From contig NZ_JAAVUV010000018.1 in NCBI RefSeq assembly GCF_018449635.1, positions 1 through 64,000 on the forward strand: 64,000 nt of DNA, read 5' to 3'. The DNA is from Caballeronia sp. dw_276 (GTDB taxonomy: Bacteria > Pseudomonadota > Gammaproteobacteria > Burkholderiales > Burkholderiaceae). The stretch's first letter is position 1. The number at the start of each line of letters is the position of its first letter. The translations under genes were made by a program, and so were the position numbers. Under the pieces are notes generated by a model. It was not told the DNA's origin. It was given only the letters and a program-made list of their open reading frames with translations, and searched no databases. This document shows, piece by piece, positions 52,885 through 62,014 of this stretch.

Positions 52885-53735
52885 AAACGCCACACGCACT
52901 CCAACGCGCGAATCTTTTCGGACTGCTGGCCGAGCCTGTTGATGCCTGGAGCAACTGCAGGATTGCAGTGACGGGTGTCGTCGTGGGCGCTCTGGTGTTT
53001 GCATCGGGTGCTGCTCTATGGCGTTCGGCCGATCTGAGCGGCACGCAAGCAAGCCGCTCGGCGCTGGACGAAGCGCAGCAACGACTTGATCGCGCACGCG
53101 CCGTGGCCGGCGAGTTGCCCGCAATGCGCACGCGGCTTGGCGGTGACGCGAGCCCTTCGCGCTGGACGATCGCCGACGCGCTTCATGAAATCACCGCGCT
53201 TGCCGCTCAAAGCGGATTGCGGATCGGGACAGTGGAACCATCGGCGCAGAAGGGCGAGGGCATCGAGATCGAGCGGCCGCTGCGGTTTCGCGCGGAAGGT
53301 TCGTTCGGTGAGATCCGGCGCTTCATGGAGGCGCTCGAGGGATTGCCGCGTCTGGTCGTTCCGGCCGACGTGCAGATGAAGCGAGATGCTTTGGTCAGTA
53401 ATTCGCTCGGGCTCGATGCAACCCTGCGGGTATTCGAGGCGTTGCCGGCTGTATCGCGTCCTGAGCCATCGCGGCGGGACGCATTCGCCATCGATCCATT
53501 CGGCGTGAAAAACAGTCCCGGCCCCGGCGATGCAAGCGCGATGCTTCTAGTAGGCACCTTGCGCAGCCAAAGCCGTTCGATGGCGCTGCTGGAAACCGCT
53601 GCAGGCGTCGATGGATTCGCACCGGGTCAAACGGTCGGCGACGAGCGGCTTGGCCGCGTGCGCGCGCGTTCGATCGAATTGCGTCGTGGCGATGGTGCTG
53701 TGCGGACAATCGGTATTGCCGAGGATCGGCCATGA
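52881..53735 (+). CDS. fused PilO-PilP-like pilus assembly protein
   Basis: The 284-residue protein joins two functions that are usually separate. Residues 1-45 give a short cytoplasmic part and one membrane helix (VTGVVVGALVFASGAALW). A coiled region and ferredoxin-like domain (about 60-180, IADALHEITALAAQSGLRIG) look like PilO. After a linker, residues about 220-284 (SAMLLVGTLRSQSRSMALLE, then GQTVGDERLGRVRARSIEL) resemble the beta-sandwich of PilP, which binds PilQ. The PilP lipobox is absent. The gene overlaps pilN and pilQ by four bases each. Fusion is inferred from the pattern; sequence similarity is weak. Confidence 0.72.
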   Translation: MKTPHALQRANLFGLLAEPVDAWSNCRIAVTGVVVGALVFASGAALWRSADLSGTQASRSALDEAQQRLDRARAVAGELPAMRTRLGGDASPSRWTIADALHEITALAAQSGLRIGTVEPSAQKGEGIEIERPLRFRAEGSFGEIRRFMEALEGLPRLVVPADVQMKRDALVSNSLGLDATLRVFEALPAVSRPEPSRRDAFAIDPFGVKNSPGPGDASAMLLVGTLRSQSRSMALLETAAGVDGFAPGQTVGDERLGRVRARSIELRRGDGAVRTIGIAEDRP

Positions 53736-55336
53736 GCTTCGTTCGTTTCATGTTTCGACGGCATGGAGCGGCGCACTGGCGGACTGCGACGGTCCGGGGC
53801 GTCGCCGCCATCTTGATGCTGCAGGCGTTCGACGTTGGCGCCGCTATTGCGCCCCTTCCGCCCTTGCCACCTCTGCCGGCGAACCTTCCGCTGACGCTGC
53901 CTACCGATCAGTTTGCGGAAGACTCGCCGGCAGAGGTTCCAGCGCAAGCTGCGGCCGAACCGTCCCAGGACGATGGCGCGTGGCTCGCGCCGGCCAACGC
54001 CCCGGCACCCGCCGCGCCGGCTGCAACCATCGACGCCGCCCCGCCGCTCGAAGGTCCGCCCACGCCGTTGCCGCCTGTGGAGCGCATGAGCCGCAGCGCG
54101 CCTGATCGGTCAAACGTCGCGAGCGACGACGGCAAGCCGATCTCGCTGAACTTGAAAAACGCAGACCTGAGCGCCGTGCTTCAAACATTCGCGAAGTTTT
54201 CAGGCGTGAACATCGTGGCGAGCGACAAGATTCGCGGGCAGGTATCGATCAATCTCGTCGACGTCCCGTGGCGGCGCGCGTTCGACACGCTTCTCGACGT
54301 CCACGGCCTCGCCATGGAACGCCACGGCGACGTGATCTGGGTCGCCCCGATGACCGAGCTGGCGGCGCGCGAGCGTCTGCGCTACGAGGCCCATGCGCGT
54401 GCCGCGGACCTGGAGCCGCTCGGCAGCCGCACGTTCGTCCTGCGCTACCCGCGTGCCGACGACGTCAGAAAGTTGCTCACCGGGTCGGGCAGCCAGCGTG
54501 TGTTGTCGAAGCGCGGTTCCGTCATGGCTGACGCCCGCACGAACCTGCTCTTCGTCACCGACCTTGAAGCGCGCGTTGCGCAGATCGGCGAGTTGATCGC
54601 GCGGATCGACCAGCCCACGCCGCAAGTGATGATCGAGGCGCGCATCGTGGAAGGCGATACCGGTTTTTCGCGCAATCTTGGCGTGAAGCTGTCCATGACA
54701 CCCACGGGCGAGGGCACCGCACGCGGCTTGGTGGCGGGCACGGACGGCGCGGTGCTCGATCTGTCGGCGCGGCCCATCGGAGGATTCGATGCAGCCACGG
54801 CGGGCCTCACGCTCTTCGCCGCGCAGGCAACGCGGCTGCTGAATGTCGAGCTGAGCGCGCTCGAAGCAGAAGGGCGCGGCGAAATCGTATCGAGTCCGCG
54901 CGTGGTCACGGCCGATCGCGTGAAGGCGATCGTCGAGCAGGGCACGGAATTGCCGTATCAGGCCAAAGTCGGAAACGGCGTTTCGGGCGTGCAGTTCCGC
55001 CGCGCTGCGCTGAAGCTGGAGGTGGAGCCGCAAATTACCCCGCATGGACATGTGATCCTGGACCTGGATGTATCGAAGGATAGTGTTGGCGAGCAGACCG
55101 CGGCGGGTCCGGCGATCAACACGAAACACGTCCAGACGCGCGTGGAAGTGGAGGACGGCGGCACGGTGGCAATCGGCGGGATATATTCGAGCGACGAGCG
55201 CGTAGACGTCACCCGCGTCCCGTTGCTCGGTAAAATCCCGGGATTGGGCTGGCTTTTTCGTCACACTGCGCGCCGGAATTCGCGCAGCGAACTGGTCATT
55301 TTCATCACCCCACACATCGTCCCGGCGCGCTTGTGA
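53732..55336 (+). CDS. pilQ: type IV pilus secretin PilQ (short form)
   Basis: PilQ forms the outer-membrane pore for the pilus or for DNA uptake. The 534-residue protein has a signal peptide (about 1-38), then a Pro/Ala-rich low-complexity stretch to about residue 128. An STN/secretin N0 domain follows (ISLNLKNADLSAVLQTFAKF, about 133-152), an N1 domain (TFVLRYPRADDVRKLLTGSG), and the secretin core ending VPLLGKIPGLGWLFRHTARR. The AMIN domains of long PilQ proteins are not seen. It is closer in size to HofQ-type secretins. aroK follows. Confidence 0.9.
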   Translation: MSFVRFMFRRHGAAHWRTATVRGVAAILMLQAFDVGAAIAPLPPLPPLPANLPLTLPTDQFAEDSPAEVPAQAAAEPSQDDGAWLAPANAPAPAAPAATIDAAPPLEGPPTPLPPVERMSRSAPDRSNVASDDGKPISLNLKNADLSAVLQTFAKFSGVNIVASDKIRGQVSINLVDVPWRRAFDTLLDVHGLAMERHGDVIWVAPMTELAARERLRYEAHARAADLEPLGSRTFVLRYPRADDVRKLLTGSGSQRVLSKRGSVMADARTNLLFVTDLEARVAQIGELIARIDQPTPQVMIEARIVEGDTGFSRNLGVKLSMTPTGEGTARGLVAGTDGAVLDLSARPIGGFDAATAGLTLFAAQATRLLNVELSALEAEGRGEIVSSPRVVTADRVKAIVEQGTELPYQAKVGNGVSGVQFRRAALKLEVEPQITPHGHVILDLDVSKDSVGEQTAAGPAINTKHVQTRVEVEDGGTVAIGGIYSSDERVDVTRVPLLGKIPGLGWLFRHTARRNSRSELVIFITPHIVPARL

Positions 55337-55465
55337 AGGCCGCCGGCAAGCCTGTGGCGAGCGTTCGGCAAGCCCCTTCGGCTCGACAAAGCGGTCCTTT
55401 TGCCTTTAAGCTCCCGCACGAACGGGACCAGAATCGGGACCGGAATCAACGCAAAGGTAAGCGAG

Positions 55466-56017
55466 TTGGAAGCCGGGCAAACGAACTCGAACGTATTTTT
55501 CGTCGGACTCATGGGGGCAGGCAAGACCACCGTGGGGCGGGCGGTTGCGCGCCGCTTGCAGCGTTCGTTCATCGATTCCGACCTCGAAATCGAGGCGCGC
55601 ACGGGCGCGCGCATTCCCGTGATCTGGGAAGTCGAGGGTGAAGAAGGCTTCCGGCAGCGGGAGGCGGACGTGATCGAGGAGTTGTCGCGCCGCGAGAATA
55701 TCGTTCTCGCGACGGGCGGCGGCGCGATCCTTCGCCCCGAAAACCGCAATCATCTGAAGAGTCGCGGCCTAGTGATCTATCTGCGCGCCACGCCGCACGA
55801 GCTTTGGCAGCGCACCCGCCGCGATAAAAACCGGCCGCTGCTGCAGACCGACGACCCGCGCGGCAAGCTGGAAGCGCTCTACAAAACGCGCGATCCGTTG
55901 TATCAGGAGTGCGCGCATTTCATCGTGGAAACGGGGCGGCCGACGGTGAATAACCTCGTCAACATGGTGTTGATGCAACTGGAGATGGCCGGCATCGCCA
56001 AGCCGGCTACGTCATAA
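55466..56017 (+). CDS. aroK: shikimate kinase
   Basis: AroK phosphorylates shikimate in aromatic amino acid synthesis. The Walker A motif is GLMGAGKTTVG, with DSDLEIEARTG and the ATGGGAIL loop for shikimate binding. The start is uncertain: no ATG fits. TTG 55466 after AAAGG gives 183 residues, the normal size; an in-frame TTG at 55400 would give 205. The stop overlaps the aroB start (TAATG), as in the usual aroK-aroB operon. Confidence 0.9.
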   Translation: MEAGQTNSNVFFVGLMGAGKTTVGRAVARRLQRSFIDSDLEIEARTGARIPVIWEVEGEEGFRQREADVIEELSRRENIVLATGGGAILRPENRNHLKSRGLVIYLRATPHELWQRTRRDKNRPLLQTDDPRGKLEALYKTRDPLYQECAHFIVETGRPTVNNLVNMVLMQLEMAGIAKPATS

Positions 56018-57102
56018 TGTCGGCCATGATTACCGTAAATGTCGAACTGGGCGATCGCGCCTATCCCATCCATATTGGAGCAGGACTGATTGGCCGCACG
56101 GAGCTCTACGCGCCGCATATTGCGGGGTCGTCGGTTGCCATTGTCACCAACACCACGGTCGATCCGCTTTACGGCGATGCGCTGCGCGCCGCGCTCACGC
56201 CGCTCGGCAAGAAGGTCACGACCGTCATTCTCCCCGATGGCGAAGCGCACAAGAATCTCGACACGCTCAACCAGATTTTCACCGCGCTCCTGACTGAGCG
56301 CGCCGACCGCAAGACCACGCTGATTGCGCTGGGCGGCGGGGTGATCGGCGACATGACCGGGTTCGCCGCAGCGAGCTATATGCGCGGGATCCCGTTTATC
56401 CAGGTGCCGACCACGCTGCTTTCGCAAGTGGATTCGTCGGTGGGCGGCAAGACTGGCATCAATCATCCGCTTGGCAAGAACATGATCGGCGCGTTTTATC
56501 AGCCGCAGGCGGTGATCGCTGATATTGGCGTGTTGCGCACGCTGCCGCCGCGTGAGCTTGCCGCCGGTATTGCGGAAGTGATCAAGACTGGCGCGATTGC
56601 CGATAGCGAGTTCTTCGACTGGATCGAGGCGAACACGCCCGCACTGAACGACTGCGATGCCACCGCGCTCGCGCATGCGGTAAAGCGCTCGTGCGAGGTG
56701 AAGGCATCGGTGGTTGCCGCCGACGAACGCGAAGGCGGCCTGCGCGCGATTCTCAACTTCGGACACACCTTCGGTCACGCAATCGAAGCGGGACTCGGCT
56801 ATGGCGAATGGCTGCATGGCGAGGCGGTGGGAACGGGCATGGTCATGGCTGCGGATCTTTCGGTGCGGCTCGGCCGGCTGGATGAAAAATCGCGTGCGCG
56901 TCTGATTCGCGTGATTGCAGACGCCAGGCTTCCGGTGAAAGCGCCGGCTCTGGGCGCGGATCGTTATATCGACTTGATGAAAGTCGACAAGAAGGCCGAA
57001 GCAGGCGAGATCAAGTTCATCTTGCTCAAAAGGTTCGGCGAGACCGAAATCGCGGGCGCGCCGGATGAAGCCGTTCGCGCAACGCTCGCGGCCAGCATCT
57101 GA
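56017..57102 (+). CDS. aroB: 3-dehydroquinate synthase
   Basis: AroB makes 3-dehydroquinate from DAHP, the second step of the shikimate pathway. The 361-residue protein has the NAD-binding GGGVIGDMTGFAAASYMRG (about residues 108-126), PTTLLSQVDSSVGGKTGIN, and the metal-binding histidines in NFGHTFGHAIE. ATG 56017 overlaps the aroK stop; a second ATG at 56026 gives MITVNVELGD, which is also plausible. A 215-base gap follows. Confidence 0.96.
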   Translation: MSAMITVNVELGDRAYPIHIGAGLIGRTELYAPHIAGSSVAIVTNTTVDPLYGDALRAALTPLGKKVTTVILPDGEAHKNLDTLNQIFTALLTERADRKTTLIALGGGVIGDMTGFAAASYMRGIPFIQVPTTLLSQVDSSVGGKTGINHPLGKNMIGAFYQPQAVIADIGVLRTLPPRELAAGIAEVIKTGAIADSEFFDWIEANTPALNDCDATALAHAVKRSCEVKASVVAADEREGGLRAILNFGHTFGHAIEAGLGYGEWLHGEAVGTGMVMAADLSVRLGRLDEKSRARLIRVIADARLPVKAPALGADRYIDLMKVDKKAEAGEIKFILLKRFGETEIAGAPDEAVRATLAASI

Positions 57103-57260
57103 GCGGCTGCGTTCAACAATCATTTCCGGGTGAAGCTGCACCGGCTTCCCGGCGCCGCGCGAGCGTTTGAAAACGCGGCTTTAAAAAAGAACAAAGATCC
57201 AACGAACAAAAAGGGCAAGAGGTCGACTCGGACAATGGCCGCTGACCGGACGCGGTTGAC

Positions 57261-57282
57261 GCTGCGTTCAAGCGCAGCTTTT
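57261..57282 (+). terminator. weak terminator-like hairpin upstream of dgt
   Basis: GCTGCG (57261-57266) pairs with CGCAGC (57273-57278), followed by TTTT. It could end the aroKB message or attenuate dgt. The rest of the 215-base gap has no supported gene. Confidence 0.4.
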
Positions 57283-57317
57283 GCCGGGCAGAACAGGACG
57301 ATGATTCGGAGCAGCCG

Positions 57318-58544
57318 GTGAGCGACAAGACATTGCAGGTTTCCAGCATCACACCGACGCCATTCGCACTCGAGGCGCATCTCGCGCCGTTTGCGGCGCA
57401 TTCCGCGCAATCTCGCGGTCGCCGTTTCGAAGAAAAAGCGCCGGTCGCGCGCACCGAATTCCAGCGCGACCGCGATCGCATTGTTCACTCGACTGCATTT
57501 CGGCGGCTGGAGTACAAGACGCAGGTTTTCGTGAATCACGAAGGCGACCTGTTCCGCACACGCCTGACTCATAGCCTGGAGGTCGCGCAGATCGCCCGTT
57601 CTGTCGCACGCAATTTGCGCGTGAACGAGGATCTGGTCGAAGCCATCTCCCTTGCGCACGATCTCGGCCATACGCCGTTCGGCCATGCCGGGCAGGATGC
57701 GCTGAACGAATGTATGAGCGAGCACGGCGGCTTCGAACACAACTTGCAGAGCCTTGTGGTTGTCGATGAACTCGAGGAACACTATGGCGCATTCGATGGC
57801 CTCAACCTCTGCTTCGAGACGCGCGAAGGCATTCTCAAACATTGTTCGCGTGAAAACGCGCTGAAACTCGGTGAACTGGGCGAGCGCTTTTTGAACCGCA
57901 AGCAACCGTCCATCGAAGCGCAGATTGCGAACGTGGCCGACGAAATCGCCTACAACAATCACGATGTCGACGATGGCCTGCGTTCTGGCCTCATCACGCT
58001 CGACCAGCTTGCTAACGTCGCGCTCTGGCAGACGCATTACGAAGCCGCGCGGGAGGAATACCCGAACATCGAAGGACGCAGGCTGATTCACGAGACCATT
58101 CGGCGGATCATCAATACGCTGATCGTGGATCTGATCGAGTCGACGAACGCGAACCTGGCGCGGGTCAACCCGCAATCCGTGGACGATGTGCGCAACGCCC
58201 CCGCTCTTGTCGCGCACGGGCCGGCCGTCGCGGCCCAGGCCGCCGAGCTCAAGCGCTTCCTGTACAAGAACCTCTATCGCCATTACCGCGTGATGCGTAT
58301 GGCGAACAAGGCGCAGCGCGTGATAACCGGCCTGTTCAAGGCGTTCATCGACGACCCGCGCTTGCTGCCGCCGGACTACCAGGCGCGCGCGCCGGCCGCG
58401 GAAGAGTCGGCGAACGATAATCATGCTTCCGCGGAGGCGGGTAACACCACGCAGGCAAGGCTGATCGCGCATTACATTGCGGGAATGACGGACCGGTACG
58501 CGCTAAAAGAATACGGACGTCTGTTCGTCATCGATGACAACTAG
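57318..58544 (+). CDS. dgt: deoxyguanosinetriphosphate triphosphohydrolase-like protein
   Basis: Proteins of this HD-domain family cleave dNTPs to nucleosides and triphosphate. The start is GTG 57318, 6 bases after GGAG, 408 residues. The HD metal site appears as RTRLTHSLEVAQIAR (about residues 76-90) and AHDLGHTPFGHAG (about 113-125). The N-terminal RTEFQRDRDRIVHSTAFRRL is typical of the short Dgt-like class, which differs from E. coli Dgt; substrate preference is unknown. Confidence 0.93.
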   Translation: MSDKTLQVSSITPTPFALEAHLAPFAAHSAQSRGRRFEEKAPVARTEFQRDRDRIVHSTAFRRLEYKTQVFVNHEGDLFRTRLTHSLEVAQIARSVARNLRVNEDLVEAISLAHDLGHTPFGHAGQDALNECMSEHGGFEHNLQSLVVVDELEEHYGAFDGLNLCFETREGILKHCSRENALKLGELGERFLNRKQPSIEAQIANVADEIAYNNHDVDDGLRSGLITLDQLANVALWQTHYEAAREEYPNIEGRRLIHETIRRIINTLIVDLIESTNANLARVNPQSVDDVRNAPALVAHGPAVAAQAAELKRFLYKNLYRHYRVMRMANKAQRVITGLFKAFIDDPRLLPPDYQARAPAAEESANDNHASAEAGNTTQARLIAHYIAGMTDRYALKEYGRLFVIDDN

Positions 58545-58624
58545 AATCGCGCGTTCGAGGAATTTTCAAATCCTCCTTCGCGATAAACACGCAAACTTCA
58601 CCCGGGTTCAAGGAGACGTTACTC

Positions 58625-59947
58625 ATGAGTAGTCGTAAGCTGCTGGTCAGCTCCATTTCCCTCGCCGCCGCTCTCGCGTTTGGCGCAAGCCAGGCGCAGG
58701 CCGCAACCGAAATCCAGTTCTGGCATGCAATGGAATCCGCGCTCGGTGAGCGCGTGAACGACATCGCGAACGACTTCAACAAGTCGCAGAGCGACTACAA
58801 GATCGTGCCGGTCTTCAAGGGCAGCTACGACCAGACGCTGGCGGCGGGCATTGCAGCGTATCGCAGTGGCAACGCTCCGGCCATCCTGCAAGTCTACGAA
58901 GTCGGCACGGCCACGATGATCCAGGCCAAGAAAGCCGTGATTCCCGTCTCCGACGTCTTCAAGCAAGCCGGCGTTCCGCTCGACGAAAAGGCGTTCGTGC
59001 CGACCATCTCGAGCTATTACAGCGACTCGAAAACCGGCCATCTGATTTCGATGCCGTTCAACAGCTCCACGCCCGTGCTGTACTACAACAAGGACGCGTT
59101 CAAGAAGGCGGGCATCGATCCGACGCATCCGCCGAAGACCTGGGGCGAACTCGAAGCCGATTCGAAGAAGTTGAAAGCGGCCGGCATGTGCGGGTATTCG
59201 TCGGGCTGGCAGAGCTGGATTCAGCTCGAAAACTACAGCGCATGGCACGGCGCGGCGTTTGCGTCGAAGAACAATGGTTTCGATGGCACCGACGCCGTCC
59301 TCGAATTCAACAAGCCGCTGCAGGTCGCGCACATCCAGTTCCTGCAGAACATGGCGAAGGACGGCACGTTCACCTACGTTGGCCGGAAGGACGAGGCGGT
59401 ATCGAAGTTTTATAGCGGCGATTGCGGCATCGTGACCAATTCGTCGGGCTCGCTTGCCAACATCAAGAAATATGCGAAGTTCAGCTTCGGCACGGGCATG
59501 ATGCCGTACGACGAAAGCGTGAAGGGCGCGCCGCAGAACGCGATTATCGGCGGCGCGAGTCTTTGGGTGTTGTCGGGCAAGGACGCGGCAACGTACAAGG
59601 GCGTCGCGAAGTTCCTCGCGTATCTGACGTCGCCGGCGGTTGCGGCGAAATGGCATCAGGACACGGGTTATCTGCCGGTCACGACGGCCGCGTACGAACT
59701 GACGCAAAAGCAGGGCTTCTATGACAAGAATCCCGGCGCCGATACCGCCATCAAGCAGATGCTGAACAAGCCACCGTTGCCGTTCACGAAGGGCTTGCGT
59801 CTGGGCAACATGCCGCAGATCCGTACGATCGTCGACGAAGAACTCGAACAGGTCTGGGCGCAAAAGAAGACGCCAAAGGAAGCACTGGATTCAGCCGCAT
59901 CGCGTGGCGACGATCTGCTGCGCCGATTTGAAAAAGCTGGAAGCTAA
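58625..59947 (+). CDS. ugpB: sn-glycerol-3-phosphate ABC transporter, periplasmic binding protein
   Basis: UgpB captures glycerol-3-phosphate or its diesters in the periplasm. The 440-residue protein has a signal peptide (about 1-26, ending AQA). The mature protein starts ATEIQFWHAMESALGERVND, close to the UgpB start, and includes VPVFKGSYDQTLAAGIAAYR and the substrate-pocket region SSGWQSWIQLENYSAWHGA. CAAGGAG precedes the ATG. No convincing Pho box is visible in the 80 bases upstream. Confidence 0.94.
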   Translation: MSSRKLLVSSISLAAALAFGASQAQAATEIQFWHAMESALGERVNDIANDFNKSQSDYKIVPVFKGSYDQTLAAGIAAYRSGNAPAILQVYEVGTATMIQAKKAVIPVSDVFKQAGVPLDEKAFVPTISSYYSDSKTGHLISMPFNSSTPVLYYNKDAFKKAGIDPTHPPKTWGELEADSKKLKAAGMCGYSSGWQSWIQLENYSAWHGAAFASKNNGFDGTDAVLEFNKPLQVAHIQFLQNMAKDGTFTYVGRKDEAVSKFYSGDCGIVTNSSGSLANIKKYAKFSFGTGMMPYDESVKGAPQNAIIGGASLWVLSGKDAATYKGVAKFLAYLTSPAVAAKWHQDTGYLPVTTAAYELTQKQGFYDKNPGADTAIKQMLNKPPLPFTKGLRLGNMPQIRTIVDEELEQVWAQKKTPKEALDSAASRGDDLLRRFEKAGS

Positions 59948-59956
59948 GAGCGCACC

Positions 59957-60841
59957 ATGGAAAAACGATCGCGGTTCAATACGAGCCTGCTGCCTTACCT
60001 GCTGGTCGCGCCGCAGCTCGCGATCACCGCGCTCTTTTTTCTGTGGCCGGCGGGCGAGGCGCTGTGGCAGGCCACGCAGACGCAGGACGCGTTTGGGACA
60101 TCGAGTGAGTTTGTCGGGCTGGCGAACTTCAAGCAGATCTTCACTGATCCGCTCTACCTTTCTTCGTTTAACACGACGATCATCTTCTGCACGCTCGTCA
60201 CCGTGTCCGGCCTTGTCATCTCCCTGCTGCTTGCGGCGTGCGCCGATCGCGTGACGCGCGGCGCAAAGACGTATCAGACGCTGTTGATCTGGCCGTACGC
60301 AGTGGCGCCTGCGATTGCCGCCGTGTTGTGGTCGTTTTTGTTCAATCCGAGTATCGGCCTCGTGACTTATGCGCTCGCGAAATACGGCATCGTCTGGAAT
60401 CACGCGCTGAACGGTTCGCAGGCCATGTTTCTCGTAGTGCTGGCTTCTGTGTGGAAACAGGTGAGCTACAACTTCCTGTTTTTCTACGCCGGGCTGCAGG
60501 CTATTCCGCGCTCGCTGATCGAAGCTGCAGCCATCGATGGCGCCGGTCCCGTGCGCCGCTTCTTCGGGATCGCGTTGCCGTTGTTGTCGCCAACCAGTTT
60601 TTTCCTGCTGACCGTGAACGTGGTCTACGCCTTCTTCGATACCTTCCCGGTTATCGATGCCGCAACCGGCGGCGGCCCGGCGCAGTCCACGAAGACGCTC
60701 ATCTACAAGATCTTCGCCGAAGGTTTCCAGGGCCTCGATATCGGCAGTTCCGGCGCGCAGTCCGTCGTGCTGATGGTGATCGTGGTGGCGCTGACCATCG
60801 TGCAATTCCGCTTCATTGAACGTCGGGTGCAGTACTCATGA
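59957..60841 (+). CDS. ugpA: sn-glycerol-3-phosphate ABC transporter permease UgpA
   Basis: UgpA is one of two inner-membrane permease subunits of the Ugp transporter. The 294-residue protein has six membrane helices. The EAA loop that meets the ATPase is EAAAIDGAGPVRRFF (about residues 192-206). It starts MEKRSRFNTSLLPYLLVAPQ, typical of UgpA. It lies nine bases after ugpB and overlaps ugpE by four. Confidence 0.95.
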   Translation: MEKRSRFNTSLLPYLLVAPQLAITALFFLWPAGEALWQATQTQDAFGTSSEFVGLANFKQIFTDPLYLSSFNTTIIFCTLVTVSGLVISLLLAACADRVTRGAKTYQTLLIWPYAVAPAIAAVLWSFLFNPSIGLVTYALAKYGIVWNHALNGSQAMFLVVLASVWKQVSYNFLFFYAGLQAIPRSLIEAAAIDGAGPVRRFFGIALPLLSPTSFFLLTVNVVYAFFDTFPVIDAATGGGPAQSTKTLIYKIFAEGFQGLDIGSSGAQSVVLMVIVVALTIVQFRFIERRVQYS

Positions 60842-61683
60842 TCGAGAACCGTCGCGGTTTCGACCTCTTTTGCCACGCGGTGCTGATCGTGGGCGTGGTG
60901 CTGGTCGTGTTTCCGGTGTACATCGCATTTTGTGCGGCCACCATGAGCGAAGCTGAAGTCTTCAACGTGCCGCTCTCGCTCGTGCCGAGCACGCATTTAT
61001 TCGAGAACGTCGCGCACATCTGGACGCATGGCAGCGGCAGCGCGGCAAGTCCGTTCGGCCGCATGCTGATGAACAGCCTTGTCATGGCGCTGGTGATTTC
61101 CATCGGCAAAATCGTCATTTCGATGCTGTCCGCGTATGCCATCGTGTTCTTCCGCTTTCCGTTCAAGAACCTCGCGTTCTGGCTCATTTTCATCACGCTG
61201 ATGCTGCCCGTCGAAGTGCGGATTTTTCCGACGGTGCAAGTGGTTTCATCGATGCATATGAGCAATACGTACGCAGGTTTGACGTTGCCGCTGATTGCGT
61301 CGGCGACAGCGACGTTTCTGTTCCGCCAGTTCTTCATGACGCTGCCCGATGAACTCATGGAGGCGGCGCGCATCGACGGCGCCGGCGCGTTGCGTTTCCT
61401 GTGGGACGTGGTGCTGCCGCTCTCGAAGACGAACATTGCGGCGCTCTTCGTGATCACGTTCATCTATGGCTGGAACCAGTACTTGTGGCCCATCCTGATC
61501 AGCAGCGACCAGTCGATGCAAACCGCGGTCGTCGGCATCAAGAGCATGATCGCTTCGGGCGATACGGCCACCGAGTGGCATCTCGTGATGACCGCGACCT
61601 TGCTCGCCATGTTGCCGCCGCTCGCCGTCGTGCTGAGCATGCAGCGCTGGTTCGTGCGTGGTCTTGTCGATTCGGAAAAATAA
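60838..61683 (+). CDS. ugpE: sn-glycerol-3-phosphate ABC transporter permease UgpE
   Basis: UgpE pairs with UgpA to form the membrane channel. The 281-residue protein has six membrane helices and the EAA loop EAARIDGAGALRFLWDVVLP (about residues 178-197). The C terminus ends QRWFVRGLVDSEK, typical of the family. The start overlaps ugpA by four bases. The next gene is a small ABM-domain gene rather than ugpC. Confidence 0.95.
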   Translation: MIENRRGFDLFCHAVLIVGVVLVVFPVYIAFCAATMSEAEVFNVPLSLVPSTHLFENVAHIWTHGSGSAASPFGRMLMNSLVMALVISIGKIVISMLSAYAIVFFRFPFKNLAFWLIFITLMLPVEVRIFPTVQVVSSMHMSNTYAGLTLPLIASATATFLFRQFFMTLPDELMEAARIDGAGALRFLWDVVLPLSKTNIAALFVITFIYGWNQYLWPILISSDQSMQTAVVGIKSMIASGDTATEWHLVMTATLLAMLPPLAVVLSMQRWFVRGLVDSEK

Positions 61684-61696
61684 TGGAGGCTCTCCA

Positions 61697-62005
61697 ATGA
61701 TCCTTGAAGTCGCTCAATTGCCGGTGAAGGCCGGCGAAGAATCTGCGTTCGAAACGGCGTTCGCCCAGGCCGCGAAGATCATCTCGGCGCAGCCGGGATA
61801 TCTCTCGCACGAGCTCGTGCGTGGCGCCGACGCGAACAATGGCTCGCAATACGTTTTGCTCGTGCGATGGGAAAGCGTCGCGGCCCATCAGGACGGCTTT
61901 CGCAATTCCGCCGATTACCAGAAGTGGCGCGAATTGCTGCACACATTCTATGAACCGGGTGTCGCGGTCGCGCATTTTGCGACGGTCGCGGGCGCACTGA
62001 AATAA
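61697..62005 (+). CDS. ABM-domain small protein (antibiotic biosynthesis monooxygenase family)
   Basis: This 102-residue protein resembles the dimeric alpha/beta-barrel ABM family, whose members include quinol monooxygenases and haem-degrading enzymes. The pattern MILEVAQLPVKAGEESAFET, QPGYLSHELVRG, YVLLVRWESVAAHQ and FRNSADYQKWRELL fits the fold. The ATG 61697 follows GGAGG by 7 bases. It lies between ugpE and ugpC with gaps of 13 and nine bases, so it is cotranscribed with them. Substrate and role are unknown; a link to glycerol-phosphate metabolism is only suggested by position. Confidence 0.85.
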   Translation: MILEVAQLPVKAGEESAFETAFAQAAKIISAQPGYLSHELVRGADANNGSQYVLLVRWESVAAHQDGFRNSADYQKWRELLHTFYEPGVAVAHFATVAGALK

Positions 62006-62014
62006 GGCGGGTCG

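Noticed and set aside
57130..57321. Possible 63-codon gene between aroB and dgt (MKLHRLPGAARAFENAALKK)
   Set aside because: It has no convincing ribosome-binding site, contains a lysine-rich low-complexity part, and runs through the hairpin at 57261. Too weak to report as a gene.
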